From Neoaquamicrobium sediminum (GTDB lineage: Bacteria > Pseudomonadota > Alphaproteobacteria > Rhizobiales > Rhizobiaceae), in assembly GCF_013240295.1 (NCBI RefSeq), contig NZ_JABETK010000001.1:868001-932000 (forward strand): DNA of 64,000 bases, given 5' to 3'. Under the pieces are notes generated by a model. That model searched no databases, was not told the DNA's origin, and saw only the letters and a program-made list of their open reading frames with translations. The position numbers and the translations under genes are program-made. Within the stretch, counting starts at the first letter, position 1. Each line of letters opens with the position of its first letter. Below, piece after piece: positions 17,671 to 27,194 of the stretch.

Positions 17671-19017
17671 ATGACCGATCCAACGCCAGACCCTCCCGGA
17701 GGCTGGAGCAGCAGACCCAAAGTGCCTTCGATGTCGGACGTTCACCGGTCGGTCCCGGTGCGCGCCGGCGGATCGTCCTGGCGAAGGGCAGCGGCTTTCT
17801 TCGGGCCGGGCTATCTCGTTGCCGTGGGCTATATGGACCCTGGCAACTGGGCGACGTCGATCGCCGGAGGCTCAAGGTTCGGCTACACGCTTCTCGTGGT
17901 CGCCCTGATCTCCAACATCATGGCGATCGTCCTGCAGTCGCTTTGCGCGCGGCTGGCGATCGCATCCGGCCGCGATCTCGCCCAGGCATGCAGGGACGCC
18001 TACCCGGTGTGGGTATCGCGCGTTTTATGGTTTCTTGCGGAGATCGCGATCATCGCCACCGACATCGCCGAGGTGATTGGAACGGCCATCGGGCTCAACC
18101 TGCTTTTCGGCATTCCGCTGGAAATCGGCGTGATCATCACCGCGCTGGATGTCTTCCTGATCCTCTACCTCCAGAAGCTCGGGTTCCGGTGGGTTGAAGC
18201 GCTGGTGATTGCCCTGCTCGGCATCATCGCCGTCTGCTTCGCGCTGCAGATCGTGCTGGCCGATCCCGACTGGGGTGACGTCATAAGAGGCTTTGCGCCG
18301 ACGACGGAGATCGTAAGCAATCCTGAAATGCTCTATCTCGCGCTCGGCATCCTCGGCGCCACGGTGATGCCGCATAACCTCTATCTGCACTCCGGTATCA
18401 TCCAGACCCGTAACTACGGCGACAGCCTGACCGAGAAGCGGGAGGCGTTGAAGTTCGCCACCATCGACTCGACGGTCGCGCTGATGTTCGCGCTCTGTAT
18501 CAATGCGGCGATCCTGATCCTCGCCGCCGCGACATTCAATGCCACCGGACGAACGGAAATCGTCGAGTTGGGCGAGGCGCACAGCCTGCTGGCGCCGCTG
18601 CTCGGCGCCGCGATCGCACCGACGCTCTTTGGCGTTGCGCTTCTGTGTTCCGGTATCAATTCAACCGTGACAGCGACGCTTGCGGGCCAGATCGTGATGG
18701 AAGGCTTTCTCGACATCAGGCTGCCGCCGTGGCTGCGCAGGCTGGTGACCCGGGCGATCGCCATCGTGCCGGCGGCGGCCGTCACCATCTGGTATGGCGA
18801 AAGCGGCACGGCGCGTCTGTTGATCCTCACCCAGGTTGTCCTGAGCCTGCAACTGTCCTTCGCAGTCTTTCCACTGGTGATGTTCACGGCGGACAAACGC
18901 AAGATGGGCGCACTCGTCGCTCCGCGCGGGCTGGCCGCGTTCGCATTCGCAATCGCGTTCATCATCGCGGCGCTCAACATCAAGTTGATCGCGGATTTCC
19001 TGTCGGAACGCGCTTAG
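17671..19017 (+). CDS. mntH: Nramp family divalent metal transporter (MntH)
   Basis: A 448-residue inner-membrane H+-coupled Mn2+/Fe2+ importer. The first transmembrane helix carries the metal-binding DPGN motif (residues 56-59, in [11 protein letters not shown]). The sixth carries [10 protein letters not shown], and between them are the Nramp-typical hydrophobic helices. Length and motifs are full and intact. The promoter region contains two TGCAA-type inverted repeats, pointing to repression by Mur/Fur when manganese or iron is plentiful. It is co-oriented with, and 138 bp after, the merR gene, but has its own promoter signals. Confidence 0.94.
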   Translation: MTDPTPDPPGGWSSRPKVPSMSDVHRSVPVRAGGSSWRRAAAFFGPGYLVAVGYMDPGNWATSIAGGSRFGYTLLVVALISNIMAIVLQSLCARLAIASGRDLAQACRDAYPVWVSRVLWFLAEIAIIATDIAEVIGTAIGLNLLFGIPLEIGVIITALDVFLILYLQKLGFRWVEALVIALLGIIAVCFALQIVLADPDWGDVIRGFAPTTEIVSNPEMLYLALGILGATVMPHNLYLHSGIIQTRNYGDSLTEKREALKFATIDSTVALMFALCINAAILILAAATFNATGRTEIVELGEAHSLLAPLLGAAIAPTLFGVALLCSGINSTVTATLAGQIVMEGFLDIRLPPWLRRLVTRAIAIVPAAAVTIWYGESGTARLLILTQVVLSLQLSFAVFPLVMFTADKRKMGALVAPRGLAAFAFAIAFIIAALNIKLIADFLSERA

Positions 19018-19019
19018 GA

Positions 19020-19481
19020 TCAGGCCCGCATCTCATCCTCGAAACGGCAGAAATACGACGTCCGGTCCTGCTTGCCCTCCGACGAAGGGACGCCGCGCAG
19101 CGTGACGGCGACAACCGGGCTGCCCGGCCGCGTCTGCACCGAACCTTTGATCGTGACTTCCGGATGATCGTCGGGGACTAGGTCGAAACCCGTCTCGCCG
19201 CCCCGCGTCTCGCCCCACCGGACCGTACCGGAATCGTAGTCTCCCTCCGCCGCGTAGGTCGGCTCCATCCTGTCCCGGTCGAGGAACAGATAGAATTCCA
19301 GGTCGGCGCCCATTGGTGCGCGGCCCCAGCGCCAGGCCTCGGCCTTCTCGACGGACGGCTTCACCTCGCGGACCAGTGCCTCGCAATCGGCGGATGTCGG
19401 CGCACCGCCCTCTTGCGGATAAAACAGGAAAACCCCAACCGGCGGCTCGGCGGCGGTGGCCGCCGTGCAGAGCATCAACAC
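19020..19481 (-). CDS. Secreted protein of unknown function
   Basis: A protein of 153 residues from the first in-frame ATG. It opens with MLMLCTAATAAEPPVG, which looks like the end of a signal peptide. The true start is probably a little upstream (GTG at 19487, or a non-ATG codon further back), since the hydrophobic core is short as called. The mature part contains a Cys near the start (SADCEALV) and one near the end (YFCRFEDE). I recognise no family and no catalytic motif. It ends 2 nt from the convergent mntH stop. A start-region base error cannot be excluded. Confidence 0.55.
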   Translation of the reverse strand: MLMLCTAATAAEPPVGVFLFYPQEGGAPTSADCEALVREVKPSVEKAEAWRWGRAPMGADLEFYLFLDRDRMEPTYAAEGDYDSGTVRWGETRGGETGFDLVPDDHPEVTIKGSVQTRPGSPVVAVTLRGVPSSEGKQDRTSYFCRFEDEMRA

Positions 19482-19574
19482 GACCGCTGGCGCACGAAAA
19501 GTGATGTCAATCGCATGCGTCTTGTATCCCCGCCTGTAGGCCGAGCGCCCCGGGAACCCGGCCGCTTGAGAGCG

Positions 19575-20570
19575 CTACGGAATGGTCAGCCTCGCGATGA
19601 CCGGAAGATGGTTCGATCCAAATGTAGGGCCCGTCGACAGATCTTCGAGGCCGACCGACGGCGAGACGATAATGCGATCGATCGGGGTGCCCAACTGCGT
19701 CACCGCCCCGTATCTCGTGCTGAAGCGCGTCGGAGCCGGCCACCAGCGCGATTCGGTCGTGCGGTAGCCGGTCGACGACAGCAGGTCCTGGAAGAAGGGA
19801 GACCAGGACGGTGTATTCCAGTCGCCCGCCACGATAACCGGTGTCTCAGGCGGTTCGGATTTGAGAGCCTCGGCAAGGTCGCGGAGATAGGCGCTGCGCT
19901 CGCGCCACATCGGCGGGGTTCTGGGCGTCTGCGGGTGCACCGCGTAGACGACCACCGTCCGCTCGCCAACGAGCACTTCATAGCGGACCGCGAAGCGGCC
20001 GCCGGTATCCGTGCTTTGCGGCGAAACCGTCCTCTCGTCCAAGACGGGAAACCGGCTGAACAGCTTCATATCCGTGTTGGCGTCAAGGTCTCGGCTGCTC
20101 TCGTGGGGCCACAGGCCGCTGGCCACCAGCGCATCCTGCCACAACGGCGTCATCTCCTGCAGAACCACGATGTCGGCGCTGGCGACTTCCGGTATCGCAA
20201 GAAAACCCGAGGGGTCCGGGTTGTCGACATAGATGTTGGCGCTCACCATGGAGATCGCCGTTCCGGGCGTCGATGGCGCGGGAGCCGGCAGGAGAAAAAA
20301 GGGAACGGCGGCGGCGACGAGTGCGAGAACACCGCCTGCCCTGGCCCATCGGGACGGCAGGGCAAAGCCGAACACGAAAAGGCCCGCGCCAGCAAGGAAC
20401 AGGTGCGGGCGCAGGAAGTTGGCCATGTCCGCAGCCCACACATGGCGTGAAAGGAACAGGGACACGAGAGCCGCCGCGGCGAAGACGGCTTGCGTCGCCA
20501 CCGTCAGCACAACCAGCAGCCGCACAATGCGGGCGTATTTCCCAAAAGCACCCAAATGCCGCCCCCTCAT
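19575..20570 (-). CDS. Endonuclease/exonuclease/phosphatase family membrane protein
   Basis: A 331-residue protein with two to three N-terminal transmembrane helices (about residues 12-100) followed by an exported EEP domain. The EEP motifs are visible: VVLQEMTP (metal-binding Glu), VVYAVHPQTP, VIVAGDWNTPSWSP (the GDxN core), TPIDRIIVS and the terminal SNHLPVIA (catalytic His). It probably hydrolyses phosphodiesters outside the cytoplasm; proteins of this layout are common and mostly uncharacterised. The ATG at 20570 is chosen because an upstream start would add an unlikely 30-residue leader reaching into the zntA promoter area. Confidence 0.85.
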   Translation of the reverse strand: MRGRHLGAFGKYARIVRLLVVLTVATQAVFAAAALVSLFLSRHVWAADMANFLRPHLFLAGAGLFVFGFALPSRWARAGGVLALVAAAVPFFLLPAPAPSTPGTAISMVSANIYVDNPDPSGFLAIPEVASADIVVLQEMTPLWQDALVASGLWPHESSRDLDANTDMKLFSRFPVLDERTVSPQSTDTGGRFAVRYEVLVGERTVVVYAVHPQTPRTPPMWRERSAYLRDLAEALKSEPPETPVIVAGDWNTPSWSPFFQDLLSSTGYRTTESRWWPAPTRFSTRYGAVTQLGTPIDRIIVSPSVGLEDLSTGPTFGSNHLPVIARLTIP

Positions 20571-20663
20571 ATAACACCCATTTCTAAAGTGACGCAGAGG
20601 CACGCACCGCGCCAAGAAGTCAATCTGACGCACGGCGCAGGTTAAGATTTCCTGCGCCACCCC

Positions 20664-20694
20664 TTGTCTCTCTAGCCACTAGAGGTCTTATACC
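20664..20694 (+). promoter_or_regulatory. MerR-type promoter of zntA
   Basis: The -35 TTGTCT (20664-20669) abuts the perfect palindrome CTCTAG-CCA-CTAGAG (20670-20684), and TATACC (20689-20694) follows a 19-nt spacer. This overlong spacer with a centred palindrome is the defining layout of MerR-activated metal-efflux promoters. The ZntR-like protein encoded at 17116 is the natural activator. Confidence 0.8.
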
Positions 20695-20719
20695 GACACT
20701 CCTGTGAGTCAGGAGTGTC
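20695..20719 (+). repeat. Perfect 10-bp inverted repeat in the zntA leader
   Basis: GACACTCCTG, TGAGT, CAGGAGTGTC: a perfect 10-5-10 inverted repeat starting at the base after the -10 box. The right arm contains the AGGAG ribosome site of zntA. With a start of transcription near 20700-20702 only part of the left arm would be in the RNA, so a second protein-binding operator is as likely as an RNA hairpin. Confidence 0.65.
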
Positions 20720-20723
20720 TACA

Positions 20724-23009
20724 ATGACCGTTTCGAGCCGCCAGACCCGCTTCAGGGTCGAAGGCATGGATTGCGCGAGTTGCGCGGCGAAAATCGATAC
20801 CGCGGTACGCCGCATGCCGTCCGTTGCCGATGTCAAAGTCTCGGTTGTCGCCGGCACCATGACTGTCGAGCACGACGACAGCCTCGATGTCGCCGCGGTA
20901 TCGCGGAAGGTAAGCGGGCTGGGCTACAAGACAGTCCCTGCGGGGAACGCGCAGAGCCCGGCGGACGCAAAGGCCAAGGCAGCGCAGGGCTGCACCGGCG
21001 ACCACGCGCACGAGCATGGCGCCCGACATGGAACGGGCGAACCGACCAGCCATTCGGGTTCGTCCAGGAACAGCTCGCGCGCTGAAAAGTCTGACGGGCT
21101 GGAGGGTCTGCACGGACACGACCACGCCCCGCAGGACGGTCCCTGGTGGGCGACATCGAAGGCGCGGCTGACCATCGCCTGCGGCGCAGCGCTTGCCATA
21201 GCTTTCGTGGCCGCCAAGCTTTTCCCGCAGACGCAGCCATGGGGTTTCATCATCGCCATGGCCATCGGACTGATTCCCATTGCGCGCCGCGCGCTTGCCG
21301 GGGCCACGAACGGCAGCCCGTTCACCATTGAGACGTTGATGACGATCGCAGCGGTGGGTGCGGTTGTCATCGATGCGGCGGAAGAGGCAGCCGTCGTCGT
21401 GGTGCTCTTCCTCGTCGGCGAATTGCTCGAGGGGATCGCGACGGGCCGCGCCCGCGCCTCGATACGCGCACTTGCAACGTTGATGCCGAAGACCGCGCTT
21501 GTCGAGCGCGACGGCGCAACGGAAACGGTGGCGGCGGAAAGCCTCGGGGTCGATATGGTCGTGCTCACACGGCCGGGCGACAGGATCCCTGCGGACGGCG
21601 TAGTGGTCAGTGGCGAAAGCGCGGTCGACGAAGCGCCGATCACCGGCGAATCCGTGCCAAAGCGCAAGGAGCCCGGCGACGTCGTCTTTGCAGGCACCAT
21701 AAATCAGGAAGGCGTGTTGCGGGTTCGGGTCACTGCTGCCGCCGCCGACAACACCATCTCCCGCATTATCGCGCTCGTCGAGGAAGCACAGGAGACCAAG
21801 GCACCGACCGAGCGCTTCATTGACCGGTTCGCAAAATATTACACGCCTGGCGTGATGGTCGTGGCGGCACTGATCGCCATCCTGCCGCCGCTGCTTACCG
21901 GCGCAGACTGGGAGACATGGATCTATCGCGGGCTCGCCGCACTTTTGATCGGTTGCCCTTGCGCCCTCGTGATTTCAACGCCGGCGGCAATTGCCGCTGC
22001 CCTTTCGGCCGGCGCCCGACGTGGTCTGCTGATGAAGGGCGGGGCCATTCTGGAGAATCTCGGCAAGGTCGACAGCGTGGCATTCGACAAGACCGGAACG
22101 CTCACAGAAGGTAAGCCCAAGGTTACAGACATCATCGCGATCGATCGCACGAAGCACGAGGTTCTGCGGCTGGCAGCCGCCCTTGAAGCGGGATCGGGCC
22201 ATCCGCTGGCAACCGCCATACTGGCAAAGGCCGACGACGAGAAGGTGGCCGTGACAGCGGCATCGGATGCCGGTGCCGTAGGTGGCAAGGGAGTCGTGGG
22301 CACCGTCGACGGTGTGAAGCTATTTCTGGCCTCCCCGCGCGCGGCGTCCGAAAAGGTCGTGCTGGACGAGACACTGTCAGCGCGCATCGCCGCCCTGAAC
22401 GACGAGGGCAAGACGGTGTCTGTGCTGCTTGTGGCAGACACCGTCGCCGGCCTCATCGCGATGCGCGACGAGCCGCGCGAGGATGCCAGGGCGGGCATCG
22501 CTGCGCTGCGCGATCTCGGTGCTGAAACGATCATGCTCACCGGCGACAACCGGCGCACGGCGAAGGCAATCGCAAGCACCCTGGGCATGGAAGCCCGGGC
22601 AGAACTGATGCCGCAGGACAAGCAGAAGATCGTCGGCGAACTGCGCAAGGCAGGCAGGTTTGTCGCCAAGGTTGGAGACGGCATCAACGACGCTCCCGCA
22701 CTTGCCGCAGCCGACATCGGAATCGCCATGGGCGGCGGAACCGACGTGGCGCTCGAGACCGCGGACGCTGCGGTTCTGCATGGTCGTGTCATCGATGTCG
22801 CCAACATGGTCACGCTGTCGCGCCTGACGATGCGTAACATCTTCCAGAACATAACCATCTCGCTCGGCCTCAAAGCCGTTTTCCTGGTGACCACGGTTCT
22901 CGGAGTGACCGGGTTGTGGCCCGCCATTCTGGCCGACACGGGCGCCACGGTGCTTGTCACGGCGAACGCCATGCGCCTGCTCGGCTGGAAAGGCATCTCG
23001 GAAAGCTGA
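20724..23009 (+). CDS. zntA: Zn/Cd/Pb-transporting P-type ATPase
   Basis: A 761-residue P1B-type ATPase. The N-terminal heavy-metal domain has GMDCASC (residues 14-20). A His-rich linker follows (several HxH and HGHDH groups around residues 95-135), then transmembrane helices, the CPC metal-binding motif (LIGCPCALVIS), the phosphorylation site DKTGTLTEG and the ATP-binding GDGINDAP. The C-terminal helix ends DTGATVLVTANAMRLL, typical of Zn2+/Cd2+/Pb2+ (P1B-2) pumps rather than copper pumps. The ATG at 20724 is preferred to GTG 20715, which lies inside the leader hairpin. The MerR-type promoter implies metal induction. Confidence 0.93.
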   Translation: MTVSSRQTRFRVEGMDCASCAAKIDTAVRRMPSVADVKVSVVAGTMTVEHDDSLDVAAVSRKVSGLGYKTVPAGNAQSPADAKAKAAQGCTGDHAHEHGARHGTGEPTSHSGSSRNSSRAEKSDGLEGLHGHDHAPQDGPWWATSKARLTIACGAALAIAFVAAKLFPQTQPWGFIIAMAIGLIPIARRALAGATNGSPFTIETLMTIAAVGAVVIDAAEEAAVVVVLFLVGELLEGIATGRARASIRALATLMPKTALVERDGATETVAAESLGVDMVVLTRPGDRIPADGVVVSGESAVDEAPITGESVPKRKEPGDVVFAGTINQEGVLRVRVTAAAADNTISRIIALVEEAQETKAPTERFIDRFAKYYTPGVMVVAALIAILPPLLTGADWETWIYRGLAALLIGCPCALVISTPAAIAAALSAGARRGLLMKGGAILENLGKVDSVAFDKTGTLTEGKPKVTDIIAIDRTKHEVLRLAAALEAGSGHPLATAILAKADDEKVAVTAASDAGAVGGKGVVGTVDGVKLFLASPRAASEKVVLDETLSARIAALNDEGKTVSVLLVADTVAGLIAMRDEPREDARAGIAALRDLGAETIMLTGDNRRTAKAIASTLGMEARAELMPQDKQKIVGELRKAGRFVAKVGDGINDAPALAAADIGIAMGGGTDVALETADAAVLHGRVIDVANMVTLSRLTMRNIFQNITISLGLKAVFLVTTVLGVTGLWPAILADTGATVLVTANAMRLLGWKGISES

Positions 23010-23067
23010 TCGAGGCTCGATCGCCAATTGCCGCATTCGAAAAACCGTTCATTGAGGGAGCCGTTTC

Positions 23068-23559
23068 TTGTCATTGCCATTCAAAGTCGTCCTGCTGGCC
23101 GGGACGCTCTGTTCCACAGCCGCGTCAGCGCATGAATTTTCTTCCGGCGCTGTCGTGATCGACCACCCCTGGGCGCGGGTTACGGCGGCGTCCGCCCCGG
23201 TAGCGGGGGCCTATCTGACAGTCACAAACACAGGATCGGAACCTGACAGGCTGCTTGGCGGCTCCACACCGATCGCGTCGCGCATCGAGATTCACCAGAT
23301 GACGATGGACGACGGTGTCGCACGCATGCGGCTCCTTCCCGACGGCGCTGAGATTGCGCCCGGCGCAACCATCGAGCTTGCACCCGGAGGCATGCATCTG
23401 ATGCTCATAGGCCCGGACCGGCAACTGGTCGAAGGAGACAGCTTCAAGGCAACGCTTGAGTTCGCGCGGTCGGGAACGATCGACATCGAGTTCGTGATCC
23501 AGCGCACAGCCCTGGGCGGAGCAACCGGGGACGGCGAGCATGCAGGTCACAAGCCATGA
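23068..23559 (+). CDS. Periplasmic copper chaperone PCu(A)C family
   Basis: A 163-residue exported protein with a Sec signal peptide (residues 1-21, ending STAASA). The copper(I) site is intact: His76, Met87, His110 and Met112, matching the family's H-x10-M-x~21-H-x-M pattern, and the tail is His-rich (EHAGHKP). PCu(A)C delivers Cu(I) to the CuA site of cytochrome oxidase, usually together with SCO. The start codon appears to be TTG, with GAGGGAG about 8 nt ahead. Its last codons overlap the SCO gene as ATGA. It lies 58 bp after zntA and may be read from the same promoter. Confidence 0.9.
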   Translation: MSLPFKVVLLAGTLCSTAASAHEFSSGAVVIDHPWARVTAASAPVAGAYLTVTNTGSEPDRLLGGSTPIASRIEIHQMTMDDGVARMRLLPDGAEIAPGATIELAPGGMHLMLIGPDRQLVEGDSFKATLEFARSGTIDIEFVIQRTALGGATGDGEHAGHKP

Positions 23560-24182
23560 AGGGCCTCCGGCTATTCCGGCTGGCCGTGTGGGCGGCTGTC
23601 TTCGTGCTTGGTGGCTTTCTGCTCATCTCGATGCAGTTTCCCGAAAGCCAGGTTGGCCGGCAGACAACAGCCAGCGGAACGGCAAAGGTCGGCGGCCCGT
23701 TCTCGCTTCTGACGCCCGCAGGCAAACGCATCGACAACCAGTCGCTTGCCGGTCGCCCGTATATCGTGTTTTTCGGCTTCACCTATTGCCCGGACATCTG
23801 TCCCACGACGCTCTTCGAACTCACGGACCTGATGGCCGATCTCGGTCCGGACGCAGATAGCTTCGAGGTCCTATTCGTCACCGTCGACCCGGAACGGGAT
23901 ACGCCGGCCGCGCTTTCGAGCTACATGACGTCCTTCGACAGCCGCATAACCGCGCTTCGTGGGTCGGCTACGGAAACAGAGAACACGCTGAAGTCCTTTT
24001 CCGCCTACGCGAAAAAGGTGCCGCTCGAGACGGGCGGATACACGATGGACCACACGGCCGGCGTCTTCCTCATGCGGCCCGACGGCGGATTCACCGGCAT
24101 GATGGACATGCACGAGCCGCGCGAAACGAAACTGGAGAAGCTGCGGCGGCTCGCACGGATGGCGAATACCGTACAAGGCTAA
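23556..24182 (+). CDS. SCO1/SenC family copper chaperone
   Basis: A 208-residue protein anchored by one N-terminal helix (about residues 9-26), with a thioredoxin-like domain outside. The copper ligands are Cys78 and Cys82 in CPDIC and His166 in YTMDHTAG. It receives or reduces copper thiols for CuA assembly in cytochrome c oxidase, with PCu(A)C. It overlaps the PCu(A)C gene by 4 bp and is convergent with the MFS gene, 12 bp away. All conserved motifs are intact. Confidence 0.93.
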   Translation: MKGLRLFRLAVWAAVFVLGGFLLISMQFPESQVGRQTTASGTAKVGGPFSLLTPAGKRIDNQSLAGRPYIVFFGFTYCPDICPTTLFELTDLMADLGPDADSFEVLFVTVDPERDTPAALSSYMTSFDSRITALRGSATETENTLKSFSAYAKKVPLETGGYTMDHTAGVFLMRPDGGFTGMMDMHEPRETKLEKLRRLARMANTVQG

Positions 24183-24194
24183 CAGCGAGTTCGT

Positions 24195-25414
24195 TCACTG
24201 CTGGCGCAGGGCCCGCGCGCGGTCATCGGCGGCGGTCAGTTGCAGCATTGCCGCCAGAACGCCGACTACGATGAGGGACACCCAGCCAATCGAATAGCTG
24301 CCGCTCCACTGGTAGCTCAGGCCACCCAGCCAGGCGCCGAGGAAAGCGCCGACCTGGTGGCTCATGAACATGACACCGAACAGGGCGCCGAAATTCGCCG
24401 GGCCGAACAATCCGTTGATGAGGCCGCTGACCGGAGGAACGACACTCAGCCACAGGAAGCCCATGGCCGCTGCAAAGACCAGCGTCGTCTCGACGCTGAC
24501 GGGCAGCGCGAAGAAGATGGCAACCGACGCGGTACGCAACAGGTAGATCAGCGCCAGCACGTTCCGGTTGCCCCAGCGCTGGCACAGATAGCCTGCAACC
24601 AGCGTTCCCACTGCATTGCATATGCCGATGAGCGCAATCGCCTCGGCGCCGACGGAAGGCGGCAGGCCGCATATGGCGATGAAGTTCGGCAAATGCGTCG
24701 CGATGAATATCAACTGGAAACCACAGGCGAAGAAGGCAAAGGTCGTGATGACGAATGTGCGGTTGGCGAGGGCCTCGGCAATCGCACTGCGTGCATCGAC
24801 GCGGCGCGCCGGACTTGAAGCGACCGGATCGACACCCCTCGCCGAAACAGCAACGCCACAGCCGCCATCGATGCCGCCAGCAAGGCGAGACCACCGAGCG
24901 CGCCCTGCCAGGACCAGGCGTCGATCATTACCTGCGCGGCAGGTGCAACGACGAAGGTACCGAGCGAACCGACGGCTGCCAGGATCGAAACCGCCGTCGC
25001 ACGCACGGCAGGTGCCGCAAGGCGTGAAACGATACCGACCAGCACGCCGTGCGAGGTTGCCGCCACCGCCAGGCCGATCAGCAGCCCACCGCCAATGTAG
25101 AGCCCGAAATGCCCGCCCGAGGCGGTCATGTAGAGGCCGGCGCAATACAGCGCAGCAGCGATCACGACGACCAGACGCCCGCCGAAGCGGTCGCACAAGG
25201 CGCCCATGAACGGCTGCCCGATACCCCAGGCAAGGTTTTGAAGCGCCATCGCGAAGCCGAACGTTGCCACCGTGATGCCGGTCGCGCGCACCATCGGCTC
25301 CATGAACAGACCCAGACTTTGCCGCAGCCCCATCGAAAGCGAAAGGATGGTGCCGGCGGCTACAAGGCACAGGATCAGAGCTGGCGTCCATTGTCTGGCA
25401 ATCGGCTGCGGCAC
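24195..25414 (-). pseudogene. MFS transporter, frame broken once
   Basis: About 406 residues and twelve predicted helices once a base is restored. The N-terminal half runs from PQPIARQWTPALIL through the FGFAMALQNLAWGIGQP and GGRLVVVIAAALY region. The C-terminal half runs from DARSAIAEALANRTFVITTF to LTAADDRARALRQQ. The frame changes in a run of four C (24835-24838), and a fifth C joins the halves cleanly. The GTG start at 25414 has a strong GGAGGA site 5 nt upstream. The adjacent TetR gene and the 25478-25493 palindrome suggest TetR control. Substrate unknown; an exporter or an organic-acid carrier is possible. Confidence 0.82.
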
Positions 25415-25477
25415 GGGAATCCTCCTCGACGAGTTCCCCCGACGATAAGCCCGCACCGGAAAGGCGAAACTCACTAG

Positions 25478-25493
25478 TCGGTATACATGCCGA
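25478..25493 (-). promoter_or_regulatory. Imperfect palindrome between tetR and the MFS gene
   Basis: TCGGTATACATGCCGA is an inverted repeat with 6 of 8 matching pairs (TCGGyATr). It sits between the tetR stop and the MFS start, so it is a candidate TetR operator. Confidence 0.4.
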
Positions 25494-25499
25494 TTGGCT

Positions 25500-26111
25500 T
25501 CAGCCGACGGCGCGCACCTCCACGTTCCGGCCGGAGCCGAGCCGGTTAGCAATCCGGCTGGAAACAAGCGTGGCGGCAGCCTCGCCGGCCACCCGCGCGT
25601 ATGTCACGTCGCGGTGGACGAGCATCAGGGCGATAGCGCCTTCGAGCAGCAGCATCACCTGCTGCGCAAGCGTTTCCGGGTCCCCGGCGCCGCTGCTCCG
25701 CAATTCTTCGGCCAGCCACGCCTCGAAACGCCGCTTGTGGTCCGCCGCCATCAACACTGCCGGATGGCCCGGCTGTCCAGCCAGTTCGACGGCCGCGCGG
25801 GTAAACCCGCAGCCGCGCCACTTCGGCTGCGCCGCATGCGAAGCCAGCGCCACAAACATACGCCCGATCCTGTCGGGCAACGGCCGGTCGTCATCACCCA
25901 GCCAATCGCGATACCGGCTGCGCGTCGACGCGTCGCGCGCCTCCAGATAGGCGGCGATCAACGCATCCTTGCTTTCGAAGTGATAATATAGCGTCCGCTT
26001 GGTCACGCCGGCCTGCGCCGCGATCGCGTCGACACTGACGCTGCGCAGGCCATGCGCATAGAAAAGGGTTTCCGCGGCATCGACGATCCTGGATCGCGTG
26101 GTTTCCGACAT
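25500..26111 (-). CDS. TetR/AcrR family transcriptional regulator
   Basis: A 203-residue regulator. The HTH is in the first 50 residues (IVDAAETLFYAHGLRSVSVD and AGVTKRTLYYHFESKDAL). The C-terminal ligand domain has a CGFTRAAVELAGQPGHPA segment seen in TetR proteins that control small transport operons. It lies 85 bp upstream of the MFS gene on the same strand with a palindrome in between, so it most likely represses that gene. Confidence 0.9.
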   Translation of the reverse strand: MSETTRSRIVDAAETLFYAHGLRSVSVDAIAAQAGVTKRTLYYHFESKDALIAAYLEARDASTRSRYRDWLGDDDRPLPDRIGRMFVALASHAAQPKWRGCGFTRAAVELAGQPGHPAVLMAADHKRRFEAWLAEELRSSGAGDPETLAQQVMLLLEGAIALMLVHRDVTYARVAGEAAATLVSSRIANRLGSGRNVEVRAVG

Positions 26112-26140
26112 TGGCGCTATCCCCTCTCTGGCTGGCGCAA

Positions 26141-27079
26141 TCAGTTTGCTCGAGCGGCATCATTCCGCAACGGGCCTTCCCGAGCGCTCGTTGCCATATC
26201 GACCAGTTGCCTGAGTGCTTCCGACGCGCTGTCGGGTCTCCAGGCCACGCCCACCTCCGTCACCGGAGCCGTTCCGCCGAGCTTCAGATATGTGACCCCC
26301 GGCGGCGCGAGACTGCGCATGCAGCCCGGCACGAAGGCGATCCCCATGCCTTCCGCGACCAGGTTGACGATCGTCTGCATCTGCATCGCATGTTGCGCGA
26401 TGAACGGACGCGCGCCCTGATCCGCGTAATAGCGGGTGACAACATCGTGAAGCGCGGGCGCACCCTGCCTTGGAAACAGGATGAGCGGCTTGTCGCGCAG
26501 ATGGTCGAACGACACCGCTCCGCCGACAGGCGCAATCTGCCCGGCCTCGATCCACGCCGACGGTACCGCGACCACAAGCTCCTCGGACACGACAGGCACA
26601 TAGCCAAGCGGGACGGGCACTGCGCGGTTTGGCGGAGGGATAATCAATCCGGCATCCAGCTCGCCGCCGAGAAGCGCCTCGATCTGCACATCGCTCGTCG
26701 CCTCGCTCATCACCAGTTCCACCTCCGGGAATGACTGCTTGAAGCGACGTACCAGCGGCGGCAGGAAGCTGTAGCTGACGAAGCTGACAAACGCCAAACG
26801 CACCGTGCCGACTTCGCCACGCGACAGACGGCGCGCGAGGTCCGGCAGCACCGCGGCCTCGTCGAGGATCCGCCGCGCATAGGGCAGCCATTCCTGCCCC
26901 ACGGGGCTCAGCCGCACACTCCGCTTGGTCCGAAAAAACAGCGATAGGCCGAGTTCGGCTTCGAGCGCCTGGATACTCTGGCTGAGCGGTGGTTGGGTGA
27001 TGCCCAGCCGTTCGGCGGCGCGGCCAAAATGCAGTTCTTCCGCAACGGCGACGAAATGACGAAGCTGGCGCAGTTCCAT
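26141..27079 (-). CDS. LysR family transcriptional regulator
   Basis: A 312-residue LysR-type regulator. The HTH (residues 1-60) reads MELRQLRHFVAVAEELHFGR and RLGITQPPLSQSIQALE. The effector domain follows, with VRLAFVSFVSYSFLPPLVRR and ADQGARPFIAQ segments as in the BenM/CatM-like group. The ATG at 27079 is chosen over one four codons earlier. The gene is divergent from the dihydroxy-acid dehydratase gene across an AT-rich 115-bp gap, the standard LysR-target layout. Confidence 0.92.
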   Translation of the reverse strand: MELRQLRHFVAVAEELHFGRAAERLGITQPPLSQSIQALEAELGLSLFFRTKRSVRLSPVGQEWLPYARRILDEAAVLPDLARRLSRGEVGTVRLAFVSFVSYSFLPPLVRRFKQSFPEVELVMSEATSDVQIEALLGGELDAGLIIPPPNRAVPVPLGYVPVVSEELVVAVPSAWIEAGQIAPVGGAVSFDHLRDKPLILFPRQGAPALHDVVTRYYADQGARPFIAQHAMQMQTIVNLVAEGMGIAFVPGCMRSLAPPGVTYLKLGGTAPVTEVGVAWRPDSASEALRQLVDMATSAREGPLRNDAARAN

Positions 27080-27194
27080 GTTGCACCTCATTAATATTCT
27101 TGCCGACCTAATACCATATAATAAATAGATTTCCTGGATTAATTCACTCGGGTTTATGCTTGGCTCCGCCTAAGCCAGCCGGAGGAGTCAGCCA
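27080..27194. promoter_or_regulatory. AT-rich divergent promoter region between lysR and ilvD
   Basis: This gap is much richer in A+T than its surroundings. It contains two ATTAAT motifs (near 27088 and 27137), and several T-N11-A pairs fit a LysR box. I cannot fix the operator or the -10/-35 boxes with confidence. Confidence 0.45.
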
